A stretch of 64,000 nucleotides of DNA from Aureispira sp. CCB-E (GTDB taxonomy: Bacteria; Bacteroidota; Bacteroidia; Chitinophagales; Saprospiraceae), in assembly GCF_031326345.1 (NCBI RefSeq), contig NZ_CP133671.1, forward strand, positions 4,402,001 to 4,466,000, given 5' to 3'. A model generated the notes under the pieces. It did not search any database and was not told the DNA's origin. It worked only from the letters and a program-made list of their open reading frames with translations. The translations under genes and the position numbers were made by a program. Every line of letters starts with the position of its first letter. The first letter of the stretch is position 1. Positions 27,199-36,119 of the stretch are shown in pieces.

Positions 27199-27999
27199 AT
27201 GGCACTTAAAATCACAGTTATTGGTGCTGGAAATGTTGGTTTCCATTTGGCACAACGTTTATATAAATATGGGCATTGTATTTGCCAAGTATTTAGTCGT
27301 ACTCCAGCAAAAGCATCTCACTTAGCAAAACTTGTTAAAGCTAAAGGAATCAGCAACTTAAAAGACATTTCTTTAGAAGCAGATATCTATATATTAGCTA
27401 TAAAAGATGATAGCATAAAAATTATAACTGAGGAAATTTCTTTTTTAGGAAAGTACAACAAACTAATTGCCCATACCTCTGGTTCTGTTGCTAGCGATGT
27501 TTTTACCAAGCATTTTGCCAATTACGGTATTTTTTATCCCCTTCAGACCTTCTCAACAACTAAGAAGGTAGATTTTGAAAAACTTCCTTTCTGCATTTAC
27601 GGCAATAATTCTTCTACAGAAAAACAATTGTTCCAATTAGCTGAAAGTATTTGCCCCAATGTCTACTTGATTAATGATGAGCAGCGAGCTATTTTACACG
27701 TTACAGCAGTTATTGTTAATAATTTCAGCAATTATCTTTATGGAATTGCGCACGATATTTGCGCTGATCAAAATGTTCCCTTCGACATTCTAAAACCATT
27801 AATTTACGAAACCGTTCGAAAGATTGATTTATCTAGTCCACAAGATGTGCAAACGGGTCCAGCTGTTCGAGGAGATTTAGACACAATCGCCAAACACATT
27901 GAGTTCTTAAAAAAATATCCTGACCACCAAGCACTCTATGAATTGATAAGCTCCAGAATTATTAACCAAATTAAACAACGAGCATTGGTAGACAAATAG
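27199..27999 (+). CDS. Rossmann-fold / DUF2520 oxidoreductase-like protein
   Basis: 266 residues. An N-terminal NAD(P)-binding Rossmann domain (ITVIGAGNVGFHLAQRL, GxGxxG at 9-14) resembles ProC and F420 reductases. A C-terminal helical DUF2520 domain follows, with HVTAVIVNNFSNYLYGIA and the ETVRKI and QTGPAVRGD motifs. Members are common in Bacteroidota; the substrate is unknown, though a dehydrogenase of ketopantoate/pyrroline-carboxylate type is the structural analogy. Third gene of the bactofilin cluster. Confidence 0.88.
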   Translation: MALKITVIGAGNVGFHLAQRLYKYGHCICQVFSRTPAKASHLAKLVKAKGISNLKDISLEADIYILAIKDDSIKIITEEISFLGKYNKLIAHTSGSVASDVFTKHFANYGIFYPLQTFSTTKKVDFEKLPFCIYGNNSSTEKQLFQLAESICPNVYLINDEQRAILHVTAVIVNNFSNYLYGIAHDICADQNVPFDILKPLIYETVRKIDLSSPQDVQTGPAVRGDLDTIAKHIEFLKKYPDHQALYELISSRIINQIKQRALVDK

Positions 28000-28024
28000 G
28001 CAAACAAATTCAACCATTAATATT

Positions 28025-29017
28025 ATGAGAAAGGTTCTATTATTCAGCAGTTTAGTTTTTTTAGCTTTTCTAAGTTACTCCTGTGAAAAAGAAATCAACC
28101 TAAAAGCGCAAACGCCTCCTGGACAACTTTATGCCAATTCAATTCTCAACCCTGATAGTGTCTTTAGAGTATTCATTAGCTACTCCACGGCTATCACCGC
28201 ACCTCTAAACGAAATTGAGGACCGACTCACACAGGCTATTGATGCTGTTGTGGTCATAAAGGATGATAATGGAGCTATTATAGACACCTTAGAATTTATT
28301 CAAAAGGTTTATTCGGGTATCAACAGCAGCTTTTTAGTTTTTGAATCTATCGAGGGTTTGCGCCCCTTGCCGAGCCAAACATATGAATTGTATGTTAGTG
28401 AACCAGCTATTAAAAATAGTAAAATCATCTCTGCACAAGCAACGCTACCAACTTCATTCGCTCCCATTTATGCTAAAAAGCGAAACCCGAGACGTGTAAT
28501 CACAGGTACCGACCAAACTTTTGCTATAGATTTGGCTTGGGAAGATCCTAATCCTCAACAAGAAAATCTATTTATTATAGAAGCAACTTATAGAAATATC
28601 GACTGGGCTTGGGGATTTCCAGAATTAGCCAAAAGTGAATTATACTCTATTGCATCTGAGAACGACAATGAAGAAATTGGTCCTGCTAATGGTAAATTCT
28701 TTTATATTTTTATTGATGATAATAAGCTTCGAGACCGTCAACGTACGGATAGTATTTTTACTAGAATAGGAGTTCTTACCCATACATTTGACCAATGGGT
28801 AGATTATGGCAATCCTTTTAGTAGTGAACTTTTAATTCATGTCCACCATGTTAGCGAAGATTTGTACGACTATTATCAAGATGTAGAGAAATATAGAATT
28901 AATAGCTCTGGAACCGACATATTTGCTCAACCTGTCCCTGTTAGAGGAAACGTTCAAGGAGGTTTGGGGATTCTAGGAACAGAGATTGTACAAGAAGCTG
29001 TCTTGATTTATCAATAA
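28025..29017 (+). CDS. DUF4249 family lipoprotein
   Basis: 330 residues with a lipoprotein signal ending LSYSC (Cys20), then EKEINLKA and an all-beta body with the DUF4249 pattern: a first Ig-like domain (PPGQLYANSILNPDSVFRV...) and a second beta-rich part with YDYYQDVEKY near residue 280 before QPVPVRGNVQGGLGILG at the C-terminus. DUF4249 genes often sit beside TonB-dependent receptor genes in Bacteroidota; none is next to it here. Predicted outer-membrane lipoprotein, function unknown. It follows the DUF2520 gene by 25 bp and may be part of that operon. Confidence 0.85.
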   Translation: MRKVLLFSSLVFLAFLSYSCEKEINLKAQTPPGQLYANSILNPDSVFRVFISYSTAITAPLNEIEDRLTQAIDAVVVIKDDNGAIIDTLEFIQKVYSGINSSFLVFESIEGLRPLPSQTYELYVSEPAIKNSKIISAQATLPTSFAPIYAKKRNPRRVITGTDQTFAIDLAWEDPNPQQENLFIIEATYRNIDWAWGFPELAKSELYSIASENDNEEIGPANGKFFYIFIDDNKLRDRQRTDSIFTRIGVLTHTFDQWVDYGNPFSSELLIHVHHVSEDLYDYYQDVEKYRINSSGTDIFAQPVPVRGNVQGGLGILGTEIVQEAVLIYQ

Positions 29018-29044
29018 ACAAACAAAGGAAAACCCCTTTATCAA

Positions 29045-29887
29045 TTACTCTAACAACCGAATGCCTCTATCTTCTAACGAGATTCGTTTTTGTTTGTACA
29101 ACGCCCCAATTGATTTTTTAAAGGTCTTTTTGCTCATTCCCAACTGTTTTTTAATTAACTCTGGGCTGCTTTTGTCTGTCAACAAGAGGTAACCATCTCG
29201 TTTTTTTAAGAGATTTAAAATCTTTTGCGCGTTATCTTCCACTTTGGCATAACCATCTTTTTCTAAACGTATGTCCAATTTTCCATCTTCGCGAACTCTA
29301 TGAATATAAGCCGCTCTTGTCATGCCTACTTTCAAGTTCTCAAACAACTCATTGGCATAAATTAATCCTTTGTAACGATTATTAACAATAACATTAGTTC
29401 CCAATTCTGACCTTCCCCAAACAGTAACAAGCACCTCATCACCTACTTCTACTACATCTTCTTCTACATCCACTAGATCCAAAAATTGTTCAATTTTAGT
29501 AGACCCTGCCAATCGATCCGTTTGCCCATCTAAATACATATACACTAAATAGTACTTATCTACTTCCATAGCTACTTTTTGTTCTCTAAATGGAATAAAT
29601 AAGTCTTTTCCAACGCCATAATCTACAAAAGCACCATGTTCGCTTACATCGGACACCTTTAAGCTCGCAAACTCATACAATGTTATTTTAGGTTCTTCAG
29701 TAGTTGCCACCAACCGTTCTTCGTTGTCTCTATAAATATAGACTTCTAAATAATCTCCAACAGCTGTTCCTTCTGGAATGAACTTACCTGGCAATAGCAC
29801 ATCATTCCCCTCTTTATCCTCTAAGTATAAACCATGAGGGGTACTTCTAGCCACCTCTAATAGGTTATATTTTCCTAATTCAATCAT
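29045..29887 (-). CDS. cvfB: CvfB-like S1 RNA-binding protein
   Basis: 280 residues. Several S1-type OB-fold domains: about 1-60 (LEVARSTPHGLYLEDKEGNDVLLPG), 65-140 (KVSDVSEHGAFVDYGVGKDLFIPFREQ), and 150-215, followed by a winged-helix part at the C-terminus (FLLTDKSSPELIKKQL...KTFKKSIGALYKQKRI). This is the CvfB/YitL architecture. It binds RNA in the cytoplasm and has been tied to regulation in Staphylococcus; a specific role here is unproven. The -7 box lies immediately next to the T-tract of the terminator of the upstream minus-strand giant gene, a compact junction. Confidence 0.88.
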   Translation of the reverse strand: MIELGKYNLLEVARSTPHGLYLEDKEGNDVLLPGKFIPEGTAVGDYLEVYIYRDNEERLVATTEEPKITLYEFASLKVSDVSEHGAFVDYGVGKDLFIPFREQKVAMEVDKYYLVYMYLDGQTDRLAGSTKIEQFLDLVDVEEDVVEVGDEVLVTVWGRSELGTNVIVNNRYKGLIYANELFENLKVGMTRAAYIHRVREDGKLDIRLEKDGYAKVEDNAQKILNLLKKRDGYLLLTDKSSPELIKKQLGMSKKTFKKSIGALYKQKRISLEDRGIRLLE

Positions 29888-30047
29888 TTTTATTTTAAAT
29901 TAATCGTTTTGCTAGCACTGCACCCAACAAGCACTTAATCAGCTAATACAAATACGTTTTTTATTTTTCAATTTCCTGCTTTTAATTCCCTTACCCAATT
30001 TTATCTTATAAACATTCGGTAGTAAAAGAACCTAGGCTATTTTGGCA

Positions 30048-30055
30048 CAAAGCTA
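30048..30055 (-). promoter_or_regulatory. -7 box (TAGCTTTG) for cvfB
   Basis: TAnnTTTG match on the minus strand, 1 nt after the terminator T-tract of the preceding gene and 161 bp before the cvfB start. Confidence 0.5.
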
Positions 30056-30056
30056 C

Positions 30057-30087
30057 AAAAAAAGAGCTTCCTTAACTAGGAAGCTCT
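30057..30087 (-). terminator. Rho-independent terminator after the giant repeat gene
   Basis: 10-bp stem AGAGCTTCCT/AGGAAGCTCT with a 5-nt loop, followed on the minus strand by seven T residues. It sits 28 bp past the stop codon at 30115. Confidence 0.9.
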
Positions 30088-30114
30088 ATTCTATTTTACC
30101 ATTGAGCAATTAAA

Positions 30115-33100
30115 TTACTCCGCAACAATCATTTTAAGTACCTTCGAAGACATTCCTTTTTGTATTTCCACCCAGTACATTCCCCCGACAATATTGGGTA
30201 CATCGATCGTGTATTGTTCCTTCTTATCCCAGTAAGCTTCTTGCATATAAATCACCTTTCCATACACATCTCGAACTCTCAGGATCACATCGCCAGATGT
30301 TCCTTTGTTTTCAATTGTAAAACGTCCTATGTTAGGGTTAGGAAATAGCGCATAAGCATCTTCAAGAACTAAAGTTTGCGTTCCTCCACAAATCGAAAGA
30401 TCTACATTAACCGTTTCTATTGCGGGGCAATTTCCATTGCTAGTATAAGTCACCACATAGTTACCTGCTACCGATGCCGCCAAATCAATTTCTCCTGTCG
30501 TTGTATTTGCAAAGACCAAACCACTAGAACTGGCTGTATAGGTTCCTGCACTAACACCTGTTACGCTAATGATTGGGTTAACCCCGATATTCAAACAAAT
30601 GGTTGTATCTGTATAACCAAATGTAGCGACATCAGCTGCCAAAATCGTAACCGCATTGCTACTTGAGCTTGGACAACTTCCTGTTACAGCATAAGTAACG
30701 GTGTAAGTTCCTACTGTAGATGCCGCCAAATCAATTTCTCCCGTTGTTCCATTTAAGATCAAACCAGTAGTACTAGTAAAGGTTCCTCCTGGATTTCCTG
30801 TAATTGTTGGAATTGGATTGGTCGCATTTTGACAATAATTCGCAGTACTATAATTAAATGAAGCATCACCTGTCGCTGTAATTGTCACTGATAAGGTACT
30901 AGAACTTGGACAGGGGCCATTTGTTGTGTAAGTTAAATCATAAGTCCCCACAGCAGAAGCAGAAACGTCAATTTCTCCTGTCGCTGAATTAACCATTAAG
31001 CCTGCTGGAAGTACGGTAAAAGTACCTCCTGACAAATTAACTGTAGGAATTGGGTCTGCCGCATTTTGGCAGAATGTCGCTCCGCCATACGTAAACGAAG
31101 CATCGTCTGTAGCCTCAATAGTAATGCTCACTAAGGCAGAATTGGGGCAGGGACCATTTGTTGTATACGTCACATTGTAGGTTCCTGCTGTCGAGGCAGC
31201 TACATCAATTTCGCCTGTTGTTCCATCAATAGAAAGCCCTGTCGTGCTCGTAAAAGTACCACCTGACAAACCAGTTATTGTTGCTACCAAATTACTTCCA
31301 TTCTGACAAGCACTAACTGCATTATAAGAAAAAGAAGCATCATCTGCATCAGTAATTGTGATGAATATTGTATTTGAATTTGGACAGGGTCCATTTGTTG
31401 TATACGTCACATTATAGGTTCCTGCTGTTGCACTAGAAACATCTATGGTTCCTGTACTAGAATTGATCACTAATCCTCCTCCTGCGGACCATACGCCTCC
31501 CGACAAACCTCCTGTTGGAGTAGGATCGATTCCATTTTGGCAAAAAGTATTACCACCATAAGTAAATGAAGCATTATCAGTCGCCATAATTACTACTGAA
31601 CTTGTCGAGGTATTGGGGCAAGTTCCGTTAGTAGTATAGGTCACAGTATAGCTACCTGCTGTTGAAGCAGAAACATCAATCAAACCGCTGTTGCTGTTTA
31701 TAGCTAACCCTGTTGTACTTGTAAATGTTCCTCCTGCTAGTCCTGTCACTGTCGCTACTAGATCAGTTCCATTTTGACAAGCACTAGCTGCACTGTAAGA
31801 GAAAGAAGCATCATCGATTGTTAGAATCGTTACACTTGCTGTACTTGAACTCGGACAACTTCCTGTTACACTATAGGTAACAGTATACGTACCTGCTGTG
31901 GTGTTTGCTAAATCAATCGTACCTGTTGTTCCATCTATAGCCAAACCTGATGTGCTGCTAAAGCTTCCTCCAGGATTTCCTGTAATAGTTGGCGTAGGAT
32001 TGTTTCCATTCAAACAATAACTAGTACTAGAATAATTAAAAGAAGAGTTTCCTGTTGTCGTTATTGTAATATTTTGTGTACTTGAACTTGGGCAGGTGCC
32101 ATTGGTGGTATAAGTGACAACATAAGAGCCCGCTGTTGAGGCTGAAACATCTATTTGCCCTGTATTTCCATTAATGGATAAGCCTGTGGTACTTGAAAAC
32201 GTTCCCCCAGCCAAGTTTACCGTAGGTGTTGGGTCTACTGCGTTCTGACAAAAAGTTGCTCCACCATAAGTAAATGATGCGTCATCAGCTGCATCAATTG
32301 TAATCGTTGCTGTTGCTGTATTGGGGCATGATCCATTCGTAGTATAAGTCACCACATAGGTTCCTACTGTCGAAGCACTTACATCTATCTGCCCTGTATT
32401 TCCATTAATGGATAAGCCTGTAGTACTTGTAAAGGCACCTCCTGCCAAACCTGTTACTGTTGCCGTAAGGTCTGTCCCATTTTGACAAGCACTTGTCGCA
32501 TTGTATGAGAACGAAGCATTGTCTGTTGCCGTAATCGTTATAGTCGCACTATTAGAATTTGGACAAGGTCCATTCGTCGTATAGGTTACATTATAAGTTC
32601 CTGCCGTTGAGGCACTCAAATCTATCGTACCAGTTCCTGAATTGATTACCAGACCTGCTGTTGCCGACCAAACACCTCCTGCCAAACTTCCTGTTGGCGT
32701 GGGATCGGTTCCATTCTGACAAAAAGTATTGCCACCATAAGTAAACGAAGCATTATCTGCAGCTGTAATCGTCACAGTTACGGTCGTAGTCGATGGACAT
32801 GATCCGTTGGTGGTGTAGGTCACGTTATAGGTTCCTGTATTAGATGCTGAAACATCTATTTGCCCGCTAGTAGCGTTAATAGCCAAACCTGCGGTGCTTG
32901 TAAAGGTACCTCCTGTTGTTCCTGCAATACTAGGACTAGGGTCACTTCCATTTTGACAATAAGAAACCGAAGAATAGCTAAATGATGAATTATCCGTTGG
33001 AGTTATTGTAACTGTTTGCGTTGAATTGTTAGGGCAGGTACCTTGTGTGCTATAAAAAATTGTATACGTTCCCGCCGTTGAAGCAGAGACGTCTATAGTT

Positions 33101-35682
33101 CCTGTATTAATATTGATTGCCAAACCAGATGCACTACTAAATGTTCCTCCTGTTAACCCTGTTATCGTTGGGGTCGGATCACTTCCATTCTGACAATAAG
33201 AAGAAGAACTATAGTTAAACCCTGCATTATCTAAAGCAGTAATCGTAACAGCTACATTCGAACTATTCGGACAAGGACCTGAAGTCGTGTAAATTACAGT
33301 ATAGGTTCCTGCTACGGATGCACTCAAATCAATTTGTCCTGTATTGTTGTTAATAGACAAACCTGATGTGCTACTAAATGTACCACCACCTGAGCCTGTA
33401 ATCGTTGGCGTCGGATCGTTAGCATTTTGACAATAAGCAGTATTGCTATATGAAAAATTAGCATTATCAACATTATTAATTGTAATTAAATCTGTCGAAC
33501 TAGTAGGACAAGGTCCTGCGGTTGTATACATTATAGTATAAGTTCCTGCGGTTGATGCACTCAAGTCGATTTGTCCTGTACTGCTGTTAATCGACAAGCC
33601 TGTTGTGCTACTAAATGTGCCACCTCCTGCTCCTGCAATTGTTGGGGTTGGATCATTGTTATTTTTACAATAAGCAGACGAACTATATGCAAATGTGGGG
33701 TTATCTAAGGCATTAATAACAACCGTCTGCGTGGTGCTATTCGGACAAGTTCCCGATGTCGCATATGTCACAACATAGGTTCCTGCGGTTGACGCACTTA
33801 AATCTATTTGACCAGTATTACTATTAATAGACAAACCTGACGTACTGCTAAAAGAACCTCCACCTAAACCTGTAATCGTTGGTGTCGGGTCGTTGGCGTT
33901 TTGGCAATACGAAGGCGAGGAATAATTAAATCCTGCATTATCCGTAGCGTTAACAACTACTGATTGGGTGGCAGTATTCGGACAGATTCCAGATGTGGTA
34001 TAGGTCACGGTATAAGTTCCTGCCGTTGAGGCACTCAAATCTATCTGCCCTGTATTGCTATTAATGGATAAACCTGACGTGCTACTAAAAGAACCGCCGC
34101 CTAAACCTGTAATCGTTGGCGTCGGGTCACTCCCGTTTTGACAATACGAAGACGAAGAATAACTAAACCCTGCATTGTCCAAAGCATTTACTGTTACTGC
34201 TTGAGTAGTACTATTCGGGCAAGTCCCAGAGGTCGTATAAGTCACAGTATAAGTCCCTACAGTTGAGGCACTCAAATCTATCTGCCCTGTATTGCTGTTG
34301 ATGGACAAGCCTGACGTACTACTAAAAGAACCACCACTTAAGCCTGTAATTGCTGGTGTCGGGTCACTTCCATTTTGACAATACGAAGACGAAGAATAAC
34401 TAAACCCTGCATTGTCTGCCGCATTGATAGTAATAGCCTGTGTAGAATTATTAGAACAAGAACCTGTTGTGGTATAGGTAACGGTATAAGTTCCCGCTGT
34501 TGAGGCACTTAAATCTATCTGCCCTGTATTGCTATTAATCGCTAAGCCAAGTGTACTACTATAACTTCCCCCTGAAGTAACAGCAGTTGGTGTAGGATCG
34601 TTTTGATTTTGGCAATAACTACTGTTGGCATACGAAAAAGTAGCATCATCAATACTAGTAATTGATATTGCAAATGTTCCAACAGTTGGACATGGTCCAT
34701 TCGTGATATACCCTACCGAATAAGAGCCAATAGCTGAAGCCGATACATCAATTTCACCAGTCGAACCATTAATCACTAAACCTGCTGGAGAAGCCTGAAA
34801 ACTTCCTCCCGCCAACCCCGTAATAGTTGGTGTCGGATCCGATTCATTAACACAATAAGAAGATTTGCTATATGTAAACGAAGCATCATCTGTCGCTACA
34901 ACGGTAACAACATCCGTTGCGGTTCCTGTTGCATAGGTATATGTTACGGTATAAGTATTGGGTGTTGATGCACTCAAATCTATTTGCCCACTTGTTGTAT
35001 TCAAACTAAGTCCAACAGGTGAAGCCGAAAAACTTCCTCCTGACGTTCCTGTAATTACTGGCGTCGGATCAGCAGAGCCCTGGCAATAAGAAGCTTGGCT
35101 ATAATCAATACTTGCTGCCGCTTGTTCTGTCAGAACTACAGAAACAGGTCCTGCTGGATCGTCTCCAGAGGTTGCATTATTACCATTTCCAACAATCCCA
35201 TCTGAGTAGATAGTAACATTCCCTGTCCCAATGGCAGGTGCTGTCCAAGAGGCAATAAACACAAAGTTATTTGCTGTCAAAGCTGGGCTACTGTGTTCTA
35301 CATACTGTCTAGAGCCAATTGTAGATATTTGCGTATTGGTTTGGGGATTCGAAAAGGTTCCTGCTTGAGCATTGGAACTTGTCAAGGCAACAGCTTGAAA
35401 ACCTCTTGAAAAACCAAAATTACTTGCTATATCAAACTCTACAGTATATGTATCTCCTGGAATATATGAAGTGACAACACTTCCTCCACTATCTTTAACC
35501 CTGACAGTAAGCGTTACGTTATTCAAGGCTCCACTATGACAAGAACCACAATTGGTTCCATTTGCTATTGGGCTTCCCGTTCGGTCTATACCAAATTGAG
35601 CCGCTAACCCCAATCGTTTGCTTTGTAGGACATAGGTGGCAAAGATGGAGAATGCTAAAATGTAAATAAATCTTAGTTTCAT
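30115..35682 (-). CDS. Giant T9SS-secreted protein with CxxCH domain and 20 tandem repeats
   Basis: 1855 residues. Signal peptide about 1-28. An N-terminal domain (about 28-186) has DRTGSP followed by NCGSCH (Cys45, Cys48, His49), a CxxCH motif, then beta strands. Its layout matches the N-terminal domain of the 280-residue paralog at 37664-38506 and resembles the choice-of-anchor-V/Reeler-like family. Residues about 190-1763 hold 20 tandem modules of roughly 78 residues, each with an SYCQN-type Cys near the start and a second in a GxCPN-type motif near the end, probably one disulfide per module (less certain in the first and last). Modules 11-14 and 16-19 are a duplicated block. A type A sorting domain follows (ALFPNPN to the end). 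Expected to be exported by T9SS as a long surface fibre; binding partner unknown. No protease or enzyme domain seen. Confidence 0.92.
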   Translation of the reverse strand: MKLRFIYILAFSIFATYVLQSKRLGLAAQFGIDRTGSPIANGTNCGSCHSGALNNVTLTVRVKDSGGSVVTSYIPGDTYTVEFDIASNFGFSRGFQAVALTSSNAQAGTFSNPQTNTQISTIGSRQYVEHSSPALTANNFVFIASWTAPAIGTGNVTIYSDGIVGNGNNATSGDDPAGPVSVVLTEQAAASIDYSQASYCQGSADPTPVITGTSGGSFSASPVGLSLNTTSGQIDLSASTPNTYTVTYTYATGTATDVVTVVATDDASFTYSKSSYCVNESDPTPTITGLAGGSFQASPAGLVINGSTGEIDVSASAIGSYSVGYITNGPCPTVGTFAISITSIDDATFSYANSSYCQNQNDPTPTAVTSGGSYSSTLGLAINSNTGQIDLSASTAGTYTVTYTTTGSCSNNSTQAITINAADNAGFSYSSSSYCQNGSDPTPAITGLSGGSFSSTSGLSINSNTGQIDLSASTVGTYTVTYTTSGTCPNSTTQAVTVNALDNAGFSYSSSSYCQNGSDPTPTITGLGGGSFSSTSGLSINSNTGQIDLSASTAGTYTVTYTTSGICPNTATQSVVVNATDNAGFNYSSPSYCQNANDPTPTITGLGGGSFSSTSGLSINSNTGQIDLSASTAGTYVVTYATSGTCPNSTTQTVVINALDNPTFAYSSSAYCKNNNDPTPTIAGAGGGTFSSTTGLSINSSTGQIDLSASTAGTYTIMYTTAGPCPTSSTDLITINNVDNANFSYSNTAYCQNANDPTPTITGSGGGTFSSTSGLSINNNTGQIDLSASVAGTYTVIYTTSGPCPNSSNVAVTITALDNAGFNYSSSSYCQNGSDPTPTITGLTGGTFSSASGLAININTGTIDVSASTAGTYTIFYSTQGTCPNNSTQTVTITPTDNSSFSYSSVSYCQNGSDPSPSIAGTTGGTFTSTAGLAINATSGQIDVSASNTGTYNVTYTTNGSCPSTTTVTVTITAADNASFTYGGNTFCQNGTDPTPTGSLAGGVWSATAGLVINSGTGTIDLSASTAGTYNVTYTTNGPCPNSNSATITITATDNASFSYNATSACQNGTDLTATVTGLAGGAFTSTTGLSINGNTGQIDVSASTVGTYVVTYTTNGSCPNTATATITIDAADDASFTYGGATFCQNAVDPTPTVNLAGGTFSSTTGLSINGNTGQIDVSASTAGSYVVTYTTNGTCPSSSTQNITITTTGNSSFNYSSTSYCLNGNNPTPTITGNPGGSFSSTSGLAIDGTTGTIDLANTTAGTYTVTYSVTGSCPSSSTASVTILTIDDASFSYSAASACQNGTDLVATVTGLAGGTFTSTTGLAINSNSGLIDVSASTAGSYTVTYTTNGTCPNTSTSSVVIMATDNASFTYGGNTFCQNGIDPTPTGGLSGGVWSAGGGLVINSSTGTIDVSSATAGTYNVTYTTNGPCPNSNTIFITITDADDASFSYNAVSACQNGSNLVATITGLSGGTFTSTTGLSIDGTTGEIDVAASTAGTYNVTYTTNGPCPNSALVSITIEATDDASFTYGGATFCQNAADPIPTVNLSGGTFTVLPAGLMVNSATGEIDVSASAVGTYDLTYTTNGPCPSSSTLSVTITATGDASFNYSTANYCQNATNPIPTITGNPGGTFTSTTGLILNGTTGEIDLAASTVGTYTVTYAVTGSCPSSSSNAVTILAADVATFGYTDTTICLNIGVNPIISVTGVSAGTYTASSSGLVFANTTTGEIDLAASVAGNYVVTYTSNGNCPAIETVNVDLSICGGTQTLVLEDAYALFPNPNIGRFTIENKGTSGDVILRVRDVYGKVIYMQEAYWDKKEQYTIDVPNIVGGMYWVEIQKGMSSKVLKMIVAE
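30394..35115 (-). repeat. Tandem array of 20 coding repeats, about 235 bp each
   Basis: DNA-level repeats within the giant gene; units share near-identical 20-base tracts such as GTTGAGGCACTCAAATCTAT on the plus strand. Two super-blocks of four units (31813-32754 and 30631-31575) are paralogous. The central units are most alike, the outer ones most diverged. Confidence 0.85.
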
Positions 35683-36114
35683 ATAGTTAGTGTTAAGTGA
35701 AAAAATCTTTTTTAAGAACGTTGCTAAAGGGTAGAATGTCCCTTGATATTGGTAACAATATAGAAATGCAGCTATAAGGATATGGAGGTATGTAGTATAA
35801 TGTAACCTATTTGCTTCTAAATTGTTTTTATAAATAGAGGATATTTATGCTTTCGTCTTTTTATGTAATACTTAACAGCCTTATTACTTCTCTATATTTG
35901 TTTTATAAATGAAGTAGTGTGCTCATTATGGTATGAGCTATTTGCCCCTTTATAATCGTAGGACTCCTTTGCGTGGCTACTTTCAGAATTCTCTCTGTGT
36001 TCTTTTAAGAATATTAAGACTGGACAATTGACTCTCTCAATGTCTCTTTTTTAAAATACATAATAATTCTTAATACTACATTGATTTTTTAGTTTTTTAT
36101 AAAAAAACATAAAA
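35683..36114. other. Intergenic region upstream of the giant gene, up to the IS element
   Basis: 432 bases, AT-rich, with no ORF. It must contain the promoter of the giant gene; no clear TAnnTTTG match on the minus strand. The last part (36072-36114) is a copy of the AT-rich repeat also seen at 47244. Confidence 0.45.
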
Positions 36115-36119
36115 AACAT
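36072..36119. repeat. Left half of an AT-rich repeat, interrupted by the IS element
   Basis: AATACTACATTGATTTTTTA onward to GTTTTTTATAAAAA aligns with 47244-47290 (AATACTCCGTTGATTTTTTA...). The resemblance appears to resume beyond the IS at 37583 (TTAAGACTTGATGATATAG versus the TTGCATTAGTTTGATTATCAG stretch at 47294). Confidence 0.5.

Noticed and set aside
30160-30666. Plus-strand frames opposite the giant gene
   Set aside because: Shadow frames of the repeat protein.
30394-35115. Possible CRISPR-like array in the giant gene
   Set aside because: The regular spacing is due to 235-bp coding repeats in frame, not short repeats with unique spacers.
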